Of a DNA stretch of 39,714 bases, positions 16,101 to 24,181 are shown piece by piece. Source of the stretch: Mesorhizobium loti (GTDB lineage: Bacteria > Pseudomonadota > Alphaproteobacteria > Rhizobiales > Rhizobiaceae); NCBI RefSeq assembly GCF_002858745.1, contig NZ_PJRO01000024.1:1-39714 (forward strand). Direction: 5' to 3'. The notes under the pieces are model-generated. The model was not told where the DNA came from, ran no database searches, and saw nothing but the letters and a program-made list of their open reading frames with translations. The number at the start of each line of letters is the position of its first letter. The stretch's first letter is position 1. Both the position numbers and the translations under genes were made by a program.

Positions 16101-17247
16101 CCATGCCGCCGATGCAGATTTCGCCGAGTTCATCACCGGTCAGCAGTCGCGGTTTTTCCGGGTCGAGGATGGCGATGGAATAGGTGGGCAGCGGCACGCC
16201 GATGGTCACCGGCTCTTCCGGCTTGAGATAGGCCATGGTGGCGGTGACCGTCGCCTCGGTCGGGCCATAGGTGTTGAGGATCTGGCGGCCGGGCGCGGCC
16301 CAGCGCGTCACCAGCTTCTGCGAACACGCCTCGCCACCGACCAGGATGGCGCGCAGGCCGGGCACGTCGCTTTCAATCGAGGACAAAAGCGTCGGGCTGC
16401 AGGCCATGCAGGTGATCTGATGGGCGCGCAGGAAATCGGCCAGTTCCTCGCCGACGAGAGGCTGCTGGCCGGGTGCTGGAACCACCGTGGCGCCGGCGGC
16501 GAATGCCACCCAGATCTCTTCCGACGAGAAGTCGAAAGCAATGGTCATGCCCTGATAGATGCGGTCGCTGGGCCTGTAGCCATAAGAGGCAGCGGCAACA
16601 CGGATGAAGTTGCAGAAGCTCTGATGGGTGACGACCACGCCCTTCGGCTTGCCGGTGGTGCCTGACGTATAGAGGATATAGCAGGTGTGATCCTGAACGC
16701 CGGCCCGCGAGGGCGCCGTCTCCGGCTTCAACGCGATCTCCGAGGCGGCCGAGTCGATGGAGATATGCGGAACCGGCAATTTTTCGACGCGCGCGGCATA
16801 GGCCGACACGCTGATGACCAGCGACACCGAAGCATCCTCGATGATCATCGCCATGCGCTCCACCGGGAACGCCGTGGCCAGCGGCACGAAGGCCGCGCCC
16901 GCCTTCATCACCGCCAGGATGGCGACATAGGTCTCGGCGGAACGGTCCAGCAGCAGCCCGACCCTATCGCCTGGTTTGATGCCACGCTCGATCAGCAGAT
17001 GGGCGAACTGGTTGGCGCGGTTGTCCATCTCGCGGTAGGTCCAGACACGGCCATCGGACATCACGGCAGGTGCGCTGTCGAAGCGGCCGGCAAGCTCGGC
17101 GAAGAACTGGTCGAGCCGTTCATCCGGCTTGCCCTTGCGGACGAAGTCCGGGCCGATCAGCAGTTGTTTGGCTGGCGGCGGCCCTTCCGACGCCTCGACC
17201 TTCCGCGTGCGAGGTTTGCGAGGTGCCTTGACTGCTTCACTGGACAT
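13195..17247 (-). CDS. membrane NRPS-like protein with the layout of epsilon-poly-lysine synthetase
   Basis: A 1350-residue single-module synthetase. The adenylation domain (about 45-535) has every core: YILYTSGTTGKPKG, FDFSSEEIW, NTYGPTEATV, YRTGDL, KIRGYRIELGEIE and the catalytic Lys526 in SNKADLRKLP. The carrier domain has DDLGANSLL with Ser584. Then come three repeats of two membrane helices plus a hexapeptide beta-helix-like domain: helices near 645-665, 688-710, 876-900, 912-940, 1130-1152 and 1163-1185; soluble domains near 750-860, 985-1095 and 1225-1345. No condensation or thioesterase domain of ordinary type is seen. This matches the Pls family and the 'NRPS terminal domain' group. 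The ATG at 17247 is chosen because the 74-codon upstream extension does not read as protein. The substrate is inferred to be a basic amino acid. Confidence 0.9.
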   Translation of the reverse strand: MSSEAVKAPRKPRTRKVEASEGPPPAKQLLIGPDFVRKGKPDERLDQFFAELAGRFDSAPAVMSDGRVWTYREMDNRANQFAHLLIERGIKPGDRVGLLLDRSAETYVAILAVMKAGAAFVPLATAFPVERMAMIIEDASVSLVISVSAYAARVEKLPVPHISIDSAASEIALKPETAPSRAGVQDHTCYILYTSGTTGKPKGVVVTHQSFCNFIRVAAASYGYRPSDRIYQGMTIAFDFSSEEIWVAFAAGATVVPAPGQQPLVGEELADFLRAHQITCMACSPTLLSSIESDVPGLRAILVGGEACSQKLVTRWAAPGRQILNTYGPTEATVTATMAYLKPEEPVTIGVPLPTYSIAILDPEKPRLLTGDELGEICIGGMGVAVGYLNRPDLTDQKFIEDFIGLPNNPSGRIYRTGDLGRINDKGEIEYRGRIDTQVKIRGYRIELGEIEAVLLDQPGIAQAAVTTWEIEPERTELVAYFAPKTDVVEIDRSALAQELKRRLPDYMVPAYLERLSAIPMTVSNKADLRKLPKPTSVRVTAGNAMVDYRNDDEKFLAETLADVLKFEGVSIEDHFFDDLGANSLLMARFCARVRARPEWATASMRDIYLNPTIAKFADHLRAPAEVAVAANEPMLTHKATNLQYWGTGFLQLLFYAAYSYLSLWAFNDGLDWVYDALDDPATLYMRCVILSAGMFFGLTGAAVVGKWVLVGRWKAETFPIWGWRYYRFWVVKTLIRTAPVVLFRGSPLYSLYLRLLGARLGDRTVIECRSVPVCTDLITIGDNTILRKESSVLGFRAQAGYIHTGPVYVGDNAFVGVGSTLDIDTRMEAGSQLGHASSLHRGQAIPAGEHWHGSPAIPTTADYSPISNVPISSARRVIYELIQLVILFTIVTPFPLLFHTFWENVSDDYQETIGIVAIGTTVTVAGFIVGGVLLAAMLPRLFNLFLKPGRNYSLYGLHYWLQSMLEMVSNVRLLNTLFGDSSAIVYYLRAIGWKLNKVDQTGSNFGTNQRHENPQLSEIGSETMVSDGLFMINMQKSANSFRLEHTRVGDRNFFGNNIIYSPDSRTGYNVLLGTKVHVPVDGPVRENVGLLGSPPFEIPRIVNRDKELLGLISSEERRRRLPLKNLHNGISALLFVFSQWLILFLTLAIWDRALNYYTEWGQTALFVAVVLTSAIAIPFYIFLERISLGFRRLKPRMATIYDPIFWRHERHWKLSDSPIMRLFAGTPFKPLIMRAVGVKVGKRLYDGGSIITERSLVEIGDDVTLNESCVIQAHSLEEGAFKSDYIRIGNGCTLAPAAFVHYAVVMGEGSVADVDCFVMKGEVLEPNTVWRGNPAKLYGIVTPIIERKA

Positions 17248-17638
17248 TCTGGTTATCGACGTTTCGGGCCTGAGGGTCGCGCGGGATCGCGCTCTGGAGA
17301 CGTGCCTTAGCCGGTTGTTGCCACCACAACTATGACACCTGGAGCCGAGGGCAATTCCGACTGTGGATTGCGCCCGGCAGCGCCCTCTCGTGCTGAATAA
17401 AGGCAAATCTATGCCATTATTGGATGGAGCAGGCGAAGACATGGTGCTTGGGCGCGCAGCCGCATCCATGCCCTTGCCACAATTTGGTTTAAACGAACTC
17501 AGGGCTTTGCCGCGCCAAGCACAATTGCATGGCCTTGCCCGCGCTTCGTTAGCTTAACTTATTGTTTTGTCACAGGTTCTCATTGCAAGACTGTGAGACA
17601 CTTTTTGCAAAACCTGCTTAGAGGTTGCAACAGACATC
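17248..17638. promoter_or_regulatory. divergent promoter region between the NRPS-like gene and lpiA
   Basis: 391 bases without a gene. It must drive both directions. Near the lpiA side are TTGTTTTGTCACAGG (about 17561-17575) and two TTGCAA blocks (about 17583 and 17604), which could be regulator sites. I found no clear -35/-10 pair and no perfect long palindrome. A spurious open frame runs through it. Confidence 0.5.
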
Positions 17639-20257
17639 ATGAATGACGCCGACGCTCCGGTCGACGAGCCGAATATCGGCAGCGGTCTTTCACGAATAAT
17701 TGACCGCATCGTGGAACCGCGCGTGCTGGGACCGATCGTCGGCGCAGTCGCCGTTGCCATCGCATTCCTGGTCATCCACGAGATCAGCGGCAAAATCCAC
17801 CTGAACCATATCCTCGACGCCATCGCCGCCACGTCGTTCACGACGGTGGCGCCGGCGCTCGCCTTCACGCTGGTCAGCCTGATGGCGATGGCGCTGTACG
17901 ACGTCATGGCCATCCGGCACATCGCGCCTGATAAAGTGCCGACCCGGCTTGCCCTGTTCGCGGGATTTGTCGGCTATGGTTTTTCGAACGCGATCGGCTT
18001 CCACGTTTTCGTCGGCGGTCCCGTCCGCTACCGCATCTATCAGTCGGTCGGCCTTGACGCCGCGGATGTCGGCAGGATCGTCGGCGTCTCCTTCCTGACT
18101 TTCTGGGGCGGCCTGCTCACCATCGTCGGCCTTGCGATGCTGTTCGACCCGGCCGGCATCCCGGCGCTGAGCCTGGCTTCCCCGATCGACGACCGGCTCA
18201 TCGGCGGTGGCATCCTGGTCGGGCTGCTTGTCGTGCTGTTGTGGCTGTCGCGCGGCCAGCGGCAGGTTTCGATGCTCGGATGGACGTTCCCATTCCCTTC
18301 GGCGCGCAGCGCGGCGGTGCAGATCCTGATCGGCGCGGTGGACATCGGCGCTGCCGCCGCCGCGCTCTACGTGCTGTTGCCGGCCGATGTCGCTCCGGGC
18401 TTCACGGTGTTCCTCGCCTTGTTCGCCGCTGCGATCATCGCCACCGTGATCAGCCATGCGCCTGGCGGCCTCGGCGTGCTGGAAGCGACGATCCTGTTTG
18501 GGCTCGGCGTCGGCGCCCGGCCGGATGTCATTGCCGCCCTGGTCGTCTTCCGCATCATCTATTACCTGCTGCCGCTGGCGCTTGCCGCTTCGGCGCTGCT
18601 TGTGTTCGAGGTCTACCGCGTCCGTTCGACGGTTTCGACCGTGGCAGGGCGAACGCTTGCGCTGACCCGGCGCATCGTGCCGCCGATCAGCGCCACGCTG
18701 GTCTTTGCCGGCGGGCTGGTGCTGCTGTTTTCGGGCTCGGTGCCTGCCATCGGCGACCGCACCGACTGGCTGAGCGATATCCTTCCGCTGCCCTTTGCCG
18801 AGGCGTCGCATCTTCTGGCCAGCGTCACCGGCCTGCTGCTGGTCATCATCGCGCGCGGCCTTTACCGCCGCATTGCGCTGGCACGTTTCGTGGCAATCGT
18901 CCTGCTTCTGACCGGCGCGGTGTTTTCGCTGCTGAAGGGGCTGGACTGGGAAGAAGCGATCGTGCTGACGGCCGTGGCGACCGCCTTGTTCATCTACAAG
19001 GATGCCTTCTATCGCAAGGGAGACTGGCGCTCGTTCCGGCTGGACACAACCTGGATCGGCCTGTCGGCGATTGTCGTGATCGCCAGCACCATCGTCGGGC
19101 TTCTGGCCTACCGCCATGTCGAATATCAGTCGACCTTGTGGTGGGAGTTCGCCTGGGATGGCGATGCGCCACGCTTCCTGCGCGCCACCATGGCGATGGC
19201 CATCGTCGCAGCAGCGCTTGCCATCGACACGGTCATCAACCGTCCGGCTCATCCCAAGCCATCCGGCCGCTCGGCGGTGCCCGATGCGGTGCGCCGCATC
19301 CTCGCGACGTCGTCCGGAACGGAACCCTGCGTGGCCCTGCTGGGGGACAAATCCTTCATGATCTCGCCCTGCGAAAAAGCCTTCCTGATGTATGCGAGGT
19401 CCGGCAACAGCTGGGTCAGCATGGGCGACCCGGTCGGCGAGGCGCAAGCCGGCAGGACGCTGATCTGGCGTTTCGCGGAGGCCGCCGACCAGGCCGGCGC
19501 GCGCGCCGTATTCTATTCGATCCAGCCGGAATTCCTGACCCACTATCTCGACATGAGCCTGGCCATCCTGAAGATCGGCGAAGTGGCGCGCGTCGGATTG
19601 AGCGATTTTTCGCTCGACGGCGCGGTGCGGCAGCCGCTGCGTTATGCCTATGGCAAGTCGGGACGCGAAGGGCTCACCTTCTCGGTCATCCCCAAAGCCG
19701 ACATCGCCGCCATCCTGCCCGAACTGCGTGCGGTCTCGGACGAGTGGATGGGCAAGAAGCACGGCTCCGAAAAGGGCTTCTCGCTCGGCTATTTCGACGA
19801 CGCCTACATGCGCGAATTCGATTGCGCCGTGCTGCGCAAGGGCGACGAGATCGTTGCTTTCGCCAATCTGTGGCGCAGCGGCGACGGCGAGGAACTGTCG
19901 GTCGACCTGATGCGCTACCGGCGCGGCGTCTCCAAGATCATGATGGATGCGCTGTTTGCCCACATTCTGCTGCTCGGCAAGGCGGAAGGCTACAAATGGT
20001 TCAACCTGGGGGCGGCACCACTCTCGGGGCTTGCCGATCATCCGCTCGCCTCGACCTGGAACCGGATCGGCACCTTCATCTACAAGCGCGGCGACGAAAT
20101 CTACAACTTCGAGGGGCTGCGCGCCTTCAAGCAGAAGTTCGACCCGGTATGGACGCCGCAATATCTGGCCTGCCCCGGCGGCCTCGCCATGCCGCAGATC
20201 CTGCTCGATATTACAACCTTGATTTCAGGCAACCCGATCCGGATCTTCAAGCGATGA
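17639..20257 (+). CDS. lpiA: lysyl-phosphatidylglycerol synthase/flippase (MprF family)
   Basis: An 872-residue inner-membrane enzyme. The N-terminal two thirds (to about residue 530) is a multi-helix flippase with VGYGFSNAIGFHVFVGGPVRYR and ISHAPGGLGVLEA, both family signatures. The C-terminal part (about 540-860) is the DUF2156/GNAT-fold transferase that moves Lys from Lys-tRNA to phosphatidylglycerol, with FMISPCEKAFLMYARSGNSW read in part and KWFNLGAAPLSGL near the end. The products give the membrane positive charge; in Rhizobium tropici and Sinorhizobium medicae lpiA is acid-induced. Its TGA overlaps the ATG of acvB. Divergent from the NRPS-like gene. Confidence 0.95.
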   Translation: MNDADAPVDEPNIGSGLSRIIDRIVEPRVLGPIVGAVAVAIAFLVIHEISGKIHLNHILDAIAATSFTTVAPALAFTLVSLMAMALYDVMAIRHIAPDKVPTRLALFAGFVGYGFSNAIGFHVFVGGPVRYRIYQSVGLDAADVGRIVGVSFLTFWGGLLTIVGLAMLFDPAGIPALSLASPIDDRLIGGGILVGLLVVLLWLSRGQRQVSMLGWTFPFPSARSAAVQILIGAVDIGAAAAALYVLLPADVAPGFTVFLALFAAAIIATVISHAPGGLGVLEATILFGLGVGARPDVIAALVVFRIIYYLLPLALAASALLVFEVYRVRSTVSTVAGRTLALTRRIVPPISATLVFAGGLVLLFSGSVPAIGDRTDWLSDILPLPFAEASHLLASVTGLLLVIIARGLYRRIALARFVAIVLLLTGAVFSLLKGLDWEEAIVLTAVATALFIYKDAFYRKGDWRSFRLDTTWIGLSAIVVIASTIVGLLAYRHVEYQSTLWWEFAWDGDAPRFLRATMAMAIVAAALAIDTVINRPAHPKPSGRSAVPDAVRRILATSSGTEPCVALLGDKSFMISPCEKAFLMYARSGNSWVSMGDPVGEAQAGRTLIWRFAEAADQAGARAVFYSIQPEFLTHYLDMSLAILKIGEVARVGLSDFSLDGAVRQPLRYAYGKSGREGLTFSVIPKADIAAILPELRAVSDEWMGKKHGSEKGFSLGYFDDAYMREFDCAVLRKGDEIVAFANLWRSGDGEELSVDLMRYRRGVSKIMMDALFAHILLLGKAEGYKWFNLGAAPLSGLADHPLASTWNRIGTFIYKRGDEIYNFEGLRAFKQKFDPVWTPQYLACPGGLAMPQILLDITTLISGNPIRIFKR

Positions 20258-21606
20258 AAAGCTTGGCGATGAAAAACTCGGCGATGAAAATCCAAGCCGC
20301 TGTCCTCAGCCTGCTGATCGCCCTCTGCAACACTGGCCTTGCCATGGCGCAATCCAGTCCACCGCCCCTTTCCGTGGAGCGGCTGCAGAATGTGCGCCTG
20401 CTGCCCGCGAAAGGCGATGCCAAGGCGATGGTGGTCTATTTCTCCGACCGCAGCGGGTGGGCTGCGAGCGACGACACGATCGCGGCAGCGCTCAGCGAGG
20501 ACGGCAACGTCGTGCTCGGCGTCGATCTTGCCGCCTATGCCAGGGAACTCGACAAGGCCGATGGCGTCTGCCTCTACGTTGTCGGCGAGATCACCGATCT
20601 TGCCCAGACCGCGCAGCGCCAGCTCAACATCCAGACCTATCTGCCGCCGATCGTCGCCGGCAGTGGCGATGGCGCGACCTTCGCCTACGCGGCGCTTGCC
20701 GATGCGCCGGCCAACACGCTCGGCGGCGCCGTCGCCTCCGGCTTTGCCGACCGGCTGTCGCTGCGGCTGCCGTTCTGCCCCGGCTCGACAGCAAGCAAGA
20801 CCGCCGACGGCAACGCCTACAGCTACGCGTTCGACAAGCCGATGCCGGAAGCAGCGACCTTGTTCGTGAGCGCTGATACGCTCGAGGCGACGCGCGCGCA
20901 GGCTGCGCAGCAGCCGAATATCACGGTTGATGCGCTCGACGGCGACAACGCCGCCGCCCAGATCGTGACCACCGTTTCCTCGCTGGTCGACGCGATCGAG
21001 CCGTTCGGCAAGCTGCCCGCCGTCGACCTGCGGTCGACCACCCCGCCAAAAGCCGTTGCCATTTTCATTTCGGGCGACGGCGGCTGGCGCGACATCGACA
21101 AGACCATGGGCGAATGGCTGTCGACGCAAGCGGTCCATGTCGTGGGACTCGACGCGCTGCACTATTTCTGGTCGAAGCGCACGCCGCAGGAGCTGGCCGC
21201 CGACATCACCACGCTGATCAAGGACGCGGACCCGCAGGCGAAGCTGCCGGTGATGCTGATCGGCTATTCCTTCGGAGCGGACACGCTACCGCTGGCCTAT
21301 CCGCTGCTGTCCAAGGACCTGCAGGACAGGACCAGGGTCATCGCACTGATGGCGCCCAGCCTGTCGACATCACTGCAGGTCACCATCTCAGGCTGGCTCG
21401 GTATCGACGACAGCGGCTACCCGGTGCCACCCGCTATCGCCGCGCTGCCCAAGGACAAGGTGCTCTGCATCTATGGCAAGGACGACGACGACGGTGGCTG
21501 CGAAGATCCGGCCGTCAAGGACATCACCAAGATCGAGACGGATGGCGGCCATCATTTCGACGGCGACTACACCAAGATAGCACAGCGGTTCCTCGACAAG
21601 CTCTGA
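20254..21606 (+). CDS. acvB: AcvB/VirJ family periplasmic lysyl-phosphatidylglycerol hydrolase
   Basis: A 450-residue exported protein. A signal peptide ends near residue 32 (MKIQAAVLSLLIALCNTGLA, then MAQ). The C-terminal VirJ domain has ISGDGGWRDID (273-282), the nucleophile Ser339 in GYSFGAD and DGGHHF with His433/434. Agrobacterium AcvB hydrolyses lysyl-PG, the product of LpiA, so the pair sets the lipid level. The N-terminal half (about 58-160) looks like a degenerate copy: SGWAASDD aligns with GGWRDID, and its elbow reads GSGDG with no Ser in the centre. The ATG overlaps the lpiA stop (ATGA). Three near-identical GCGATGAAAA starts follow one another; the third is the best signal-peptide start. 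Confidence 0.92.
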   Translation: MKSLAMKNSAMKIQAAVLSLLIALCNTGLAMAQSSPPPLSVERLQNVRLLPAKGDAKAMVVYFSDRSGWAASDDTIAAALSEDGNVVLGVDLAAYARELDKADGVCLYVVGEITDLAQTAQRQLNIQTYLPPIVAGSGDGATFAYAALADAPANTLGGAVASGFADRLSLRLPFCPGSTASKTADGNAYSYAFDKPMPEAATLFVSADTLEATRAQAAQQPNITVDALDGDNAAAQIVTTVSSLVDAIEPFGKLPAVDLRSTTPPKAVAIFISGDGGWRDIDKTMGEWLSTQAVHVVGLDALHYFWSKRTPQELAADITTLIKDADPQAKLPVMLIGYSFGADTLPLAYPLLSKDLQDRTRVIALMAPSLSTSLQVTISGWLGIDDSGYPVPPAIAALPKDKVLCIYGKDDDDGGCEDPAVKDITKIETDGGHHFDGDYTKIAQRFLDKL

Positions 21607-21633
21607 AGTATCCCCGTCAGGCTGACACGACGG

Positions 21634-22500
21634 CTACCGCGATGTCGCCTCGCTATGCCTTTCGCGCCACGCCCGGGTCAGAAGCGCCACTTTCCCGGCG
21701 CTGTCGCGGTTGGCCGGCGCGTAGACGACGATGCGTAGGTTGGGCGCGTCCTCCAGAAGCAGGACCGTCTGGTCGAGCTCCAGCTCGCCGATGCCCGGTA
21801 CGGTGAAACGCTTGGGTTTTTCGCTCCTGACCGTGACATCGTGTTGCGGCCACCAGGCGCGGAAAGACGGGCTTACACCGCGCAACCGCTCGATCAGCGT
21901 CAGGAAACGCGGATCCTTCTGATTGCGTCCATATTCGATGCGGAACCGGGCCAGCATCGACCGTGCCGCACCCTCCCAATCCGGGAGCGCTGCCTGATGC
22001 TCGGGGCTGGCGAACATCAGCCACAGCATGTTGCGGTTCTGCGCCGGCAGATGGGCGAGATCACCAAAGACAGCAGAAAGGCACTCATTCCAGGCAGCGA
22101 CATCGAGGCATGGGTTGGCAATGTAGGCCGGCCCCTCGATCGCCTCCAGCATGCGCTGATGCACCGGTTTGATGGCGAGCCCGGCAACGCTCCGCTCGGG
22201 AGGAGCGCGGTTCTGGGCAAGGCTGAACAGATGGGTGCGCTCGTTCGCGTCGAGACGGAGCGCATGGGCAATGCGCTCGAGGAAATGCGCGGAGACCTCC
22301 ATCTCGCGCCCCTGTTCCAGCCAGGTGTACCAGGTGACACCGACTCCCGCGGCCTGTGCCACCTCCTCGCGACGCAAACCGGGCGTGCGCCTGCGGCCTG
22401 TCATCGGCAAGCCGATATCGGCCGGCTTCAGGCGGTCGCGGCGTGTCCGCAGGAACTGGGACAGCTCCTGCCGGTCAGACAATCTCGGGTGTCTCGTCAT
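21634..22500 (-). CDS. MmyB-type helix-turn-helix transcriptional regulator
   Basis: A 288-residue regulator. The N-terminal XRE-type DNA-binding domain reads LSQFLRTRRDRLKP, then RRTPGLRREEVAQAAGVGVTW and YTWLEQGRE, the standard opening of this actinobacterial and proteobacterial family. Residues from about 105 to 280 form the PAS-like MmyB ligand domain (AYIANPCLDVAAWN, WLMFASPEHQ, DDxxTVRSEKPKRF region), which in relatives binds fatty acids. The ATG at 22500 starts MTRHPRLSDRQ; a 30-codon upstream extension is unlike the family. It is divergent from the SnoaL-like gene, the likely target. Confidence 0.9.
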   Translation of the reverse strand: MTRHPRLSDRQELSQFLRTRRDRLKPADIGLPMTGRRRTPGLRREEVAQAAGVGVTWYTWLEQGREMEVSAHFLERIAHALRLDANERTHLFSLAQNRAPPERSVAGLAIKPVHQRMLEAIEGPAYIANPCLDVAAWNECLSAVFGDLAHLPAQNRNMLWLMFASPEHQAALPDWEGAARSMLARFRIEYGRNQKDPRFLTLIERLRGVSPSFRAWWPQHDVTVRSEKPKRFTVPGIGELELDQTVLLLEDAPNLRIVVYAPANRDSAGKVALLTRAWRERHSEATSR

Positions 22501-22635
22501 GGCGATTACCCGTAATAATAGGATAACTTCCCCACTGTAATACGATGAGAGCATCGCCCATCTTCCCGAAGCTGGCAACAAGAACAGCACGGTCCCGAAC
22601 GGGAGTTCCGTGTCATTGGGAAGAGGACACAGACC

Positions 22636-23052
22636 ATGACATCAAGTGACGCACGCGAGCGCCTGCTGGCTTTCCGCAACCGGCTCTATGTCGACCATGA
22701 TCTGAGCGTGGTCGATGAGTATCTGCACCCGGAATTCGAAAGCGACTCGCCCTTGATCGCAAGGCCGGGACGCGAAGCCTACAGGCAGTTCATCCGCATG
22801 CTTTATGAAGGGGTGCCGGACCTGCTTCCGGTCGAGCAGACGATCCTGCTCGAACAGGATCGCATGATGGCGATGACGCACTGGCGCGCGACGCATTCAG
22901 GTCCATTCCTCGGCGTTGCCGGCACCGGCAAGACCGTGACCTTCAAGACAGCCGATCGATACGAATTGCGCGATCGGCAGCTCTATCGCCATTTTGATGT
23001 CGTCGATCGCCTCGACGCTTCGATCGCGATCGGCTTGTTGCGACCTGCGTGA
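22636..23052 (+). CDS. SnoaL-like (NTF2 fold) protein
   Basis: A 138-residue protein of the NTF2-like superfamily, SnoaL/ester-cyclase branch. LLAFRNRLYVDHDLSVVDEYLHPEF is the usual first helix with its His, and HWRATHSGPFLGVAGTGKTV is the signature strand pair. The DVVDRLDASIAIGLL tail fits. Members act on small hydrophobic substrates or have no known activity. GAAGAGG precedes the ATG. It is probably controlled by the divergent MmyB-type regulator. Confidence 0.85.
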   Translation: MTSSDARERLLAFRNRLYVDHDLSVVDEYLHPEFESDSPLIARPGREAYRQFIRMLYEGVPDLLPVEQTILLEQDRMMAMTHWRATHSGPFLGVAGTGKTVTFKTADRYELRDRQLYRHFDVVDRLDASIAIGLLRPA

Positions 23053-23187
23053 AGCCGTCTGGCGCAGGCGCCGTCTCTCATGTCCATCCATTGCCGGTCT
23101 GGCTTGCTCCTTTCAACCCCCGTGGTCATGCCAAATCAGCCTGCGACACGATAATGCCATGCGCGATACAGACATGGATCCGCAGGC

Positions 23188-24018
23188 ATGACCCTTTCCT
23201 TCCTTTCCCTCGCGCACTTTTCGCTCGCCGAGGCATGCACGGCACTGAACACCGGCTATGAAGGCTACATCGTACCCGTAGCCTTCGATCCCGCATCGCT
23301 CGCCCGTCGCATCCAGGCCGAGCATATCGACATGGTGGCGAGCCAGCTTCTGCGCGTCGATGGCCAGACCGCCGGCATCATGCTGATCGCGCGGCGCGGC
23401 CGCACGAGCCGTCTCGCGGCGCTTGGTATCTCGACGCCTTTGCGCGGCGCCGGCATCGGCGCGCAGGCCGTTGCGTCGGCGATCGCCGCGGCGCGGACAC
23501 GCGGCGACGAGCGGATGGTGCTGGAAGTGATCGACAGCAACGTCAAGGCGATCTCGACCTATACCAAGGCCGGATTCGTGGCCCGCCGCACGCTGGTTGG
23601 TTATACGCGTGATGCAGTCCAGCCGGCCCAAACGGAAGACAGGGCCGTGCCTTGTCCGGCCGACAGCGTGTTGCCGCTGCTGCTCGATGCCTATCCGAAA
23701 GAACCGAGCTGGCAGACCTCACCGCTTTGCTTTGCCGGCGCGACACAGCCCCTCGAAGCGTTCCGGACGAATGACGAAAACGCCGCTGCCCTGGTCGATG
23801 CCAGCGGACAGGCCGTGCGCCTGCTGGCGTTCGCGGTTCGGTCGTCCGGACAGGGTATTGGCCGCGGCTTCATGCACAGCCTGCTCGAACGGTTTCCGGG
23901 GCGACCCTGGGCAATTTCAGCGACGTTGCCTGCCACGCAGGCCGCCGGCTTCCTGACCGCCATGGGCTGGAAGCCGTCGGCGCTCGCGCAGCTGGAAATG
24001 GAACTGCCGCTGGGTTGA
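23188..24018 (+). CDS. double GNAT-domain N-acetyltransferase
   Basis: A 276-residue protein. The first GNAT fold covers about residues 1-145: GIMLIARRG, then STPLRGAGIGAQAVASAI (acetyl-CoA loop) and VIDSNVKAISTYTKAGF. A second, weaker fold covers about 165-270: VRSSGQGIGRGFMHSLLER and TLPATQAAGFLTAMGWK. The first copy looks catalytic. The substrate is unknown. The ribosome site is weak. It stands between the SnoaL-like gene and a shared terminator. Confidence 0.82.
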   Translation: MTLSFLSLAHFSLAEACTALNTGYEGYIVPVAFDPASLARRIQAEHIDMVASQLLRVDGQTAGIMLIARRGRTSRLAALGISTPLRGAGIGAQAVASAIAAARTRGDERMVLEVIDSNVKAISTYTKAGFVARRTLVGYTRDAVQPAQTEDRAVPCPADSVLPLLLDAYPKEPSWQTSPLCFAGATQPLEAFRTNDENAAALVDASGQAVRLLAFAVRSSGQGIGRGFMHSLLERFPGRPWAISATLPATQAAGFLTAMGWKPSALAQLEMELPLG

Positions 24019-24132
24019 GAGGTTGCCCCGCCGGATCGGGTCGGGGCGATATCTACCGCTTGTTGGGCGGACGAAGCCGGCGCAAGTGCGCCGCTGCCGC
24101 GCCAGAAGCGGTATCAGCCAGTTTGCTGCAGT

Positions 24133-24165
24133 CGTTGGCCGGGGCGCCACGCGCCGCGGCCAACG
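24133..24165. terminator. strong hairpin between convergent genes
   Basis: CGTTGGCC-GG-GGCGC-CAC-GCGCC-GC-GGCCAACG: an 8-bp and a 5-bp stem separated by a 2x2 internal loop. It lies between the converging GNAT and secreted-protein genes. A weak T-rich stretch (GCTTTGGTTT) follows on the plus strand, so it fits an intrinsic terminator for the GNAT transcript best. Confidence 0.5.
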
Positions 24166-24181
24166 GCTTTGGTTTGCTGCG

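Noticed and set aside
17248..17469. A 74-codon N-terminal extension of the NRPS-like protein.
   Set aside because: It is rich in Ser, Arg and Cys and unlike an adenylation-domain N-terminus; it fills the promoter region.
17690..20161. An 823-codon open frame on the minus strand opposite lpiA.
   Set aside because: It is the antisense of a complete, well-recognised gene, is rich in Arg, His, Gln and Asp with no domain, and reflects high GC3.
18241..20253. A long upstream extension of the acvB frame inside lpiA.
   Set aside because: It overlaps lpiA in another frame; acvB has its own start at the lpiA stop and a signal peptide.
22588..22612. A partial dyad CACGG...CCGTG upstream of the SnoaL-like gene.
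   Set aside because: Only the outer five bases pair cleanly; the centre is too irregular to call an operator.
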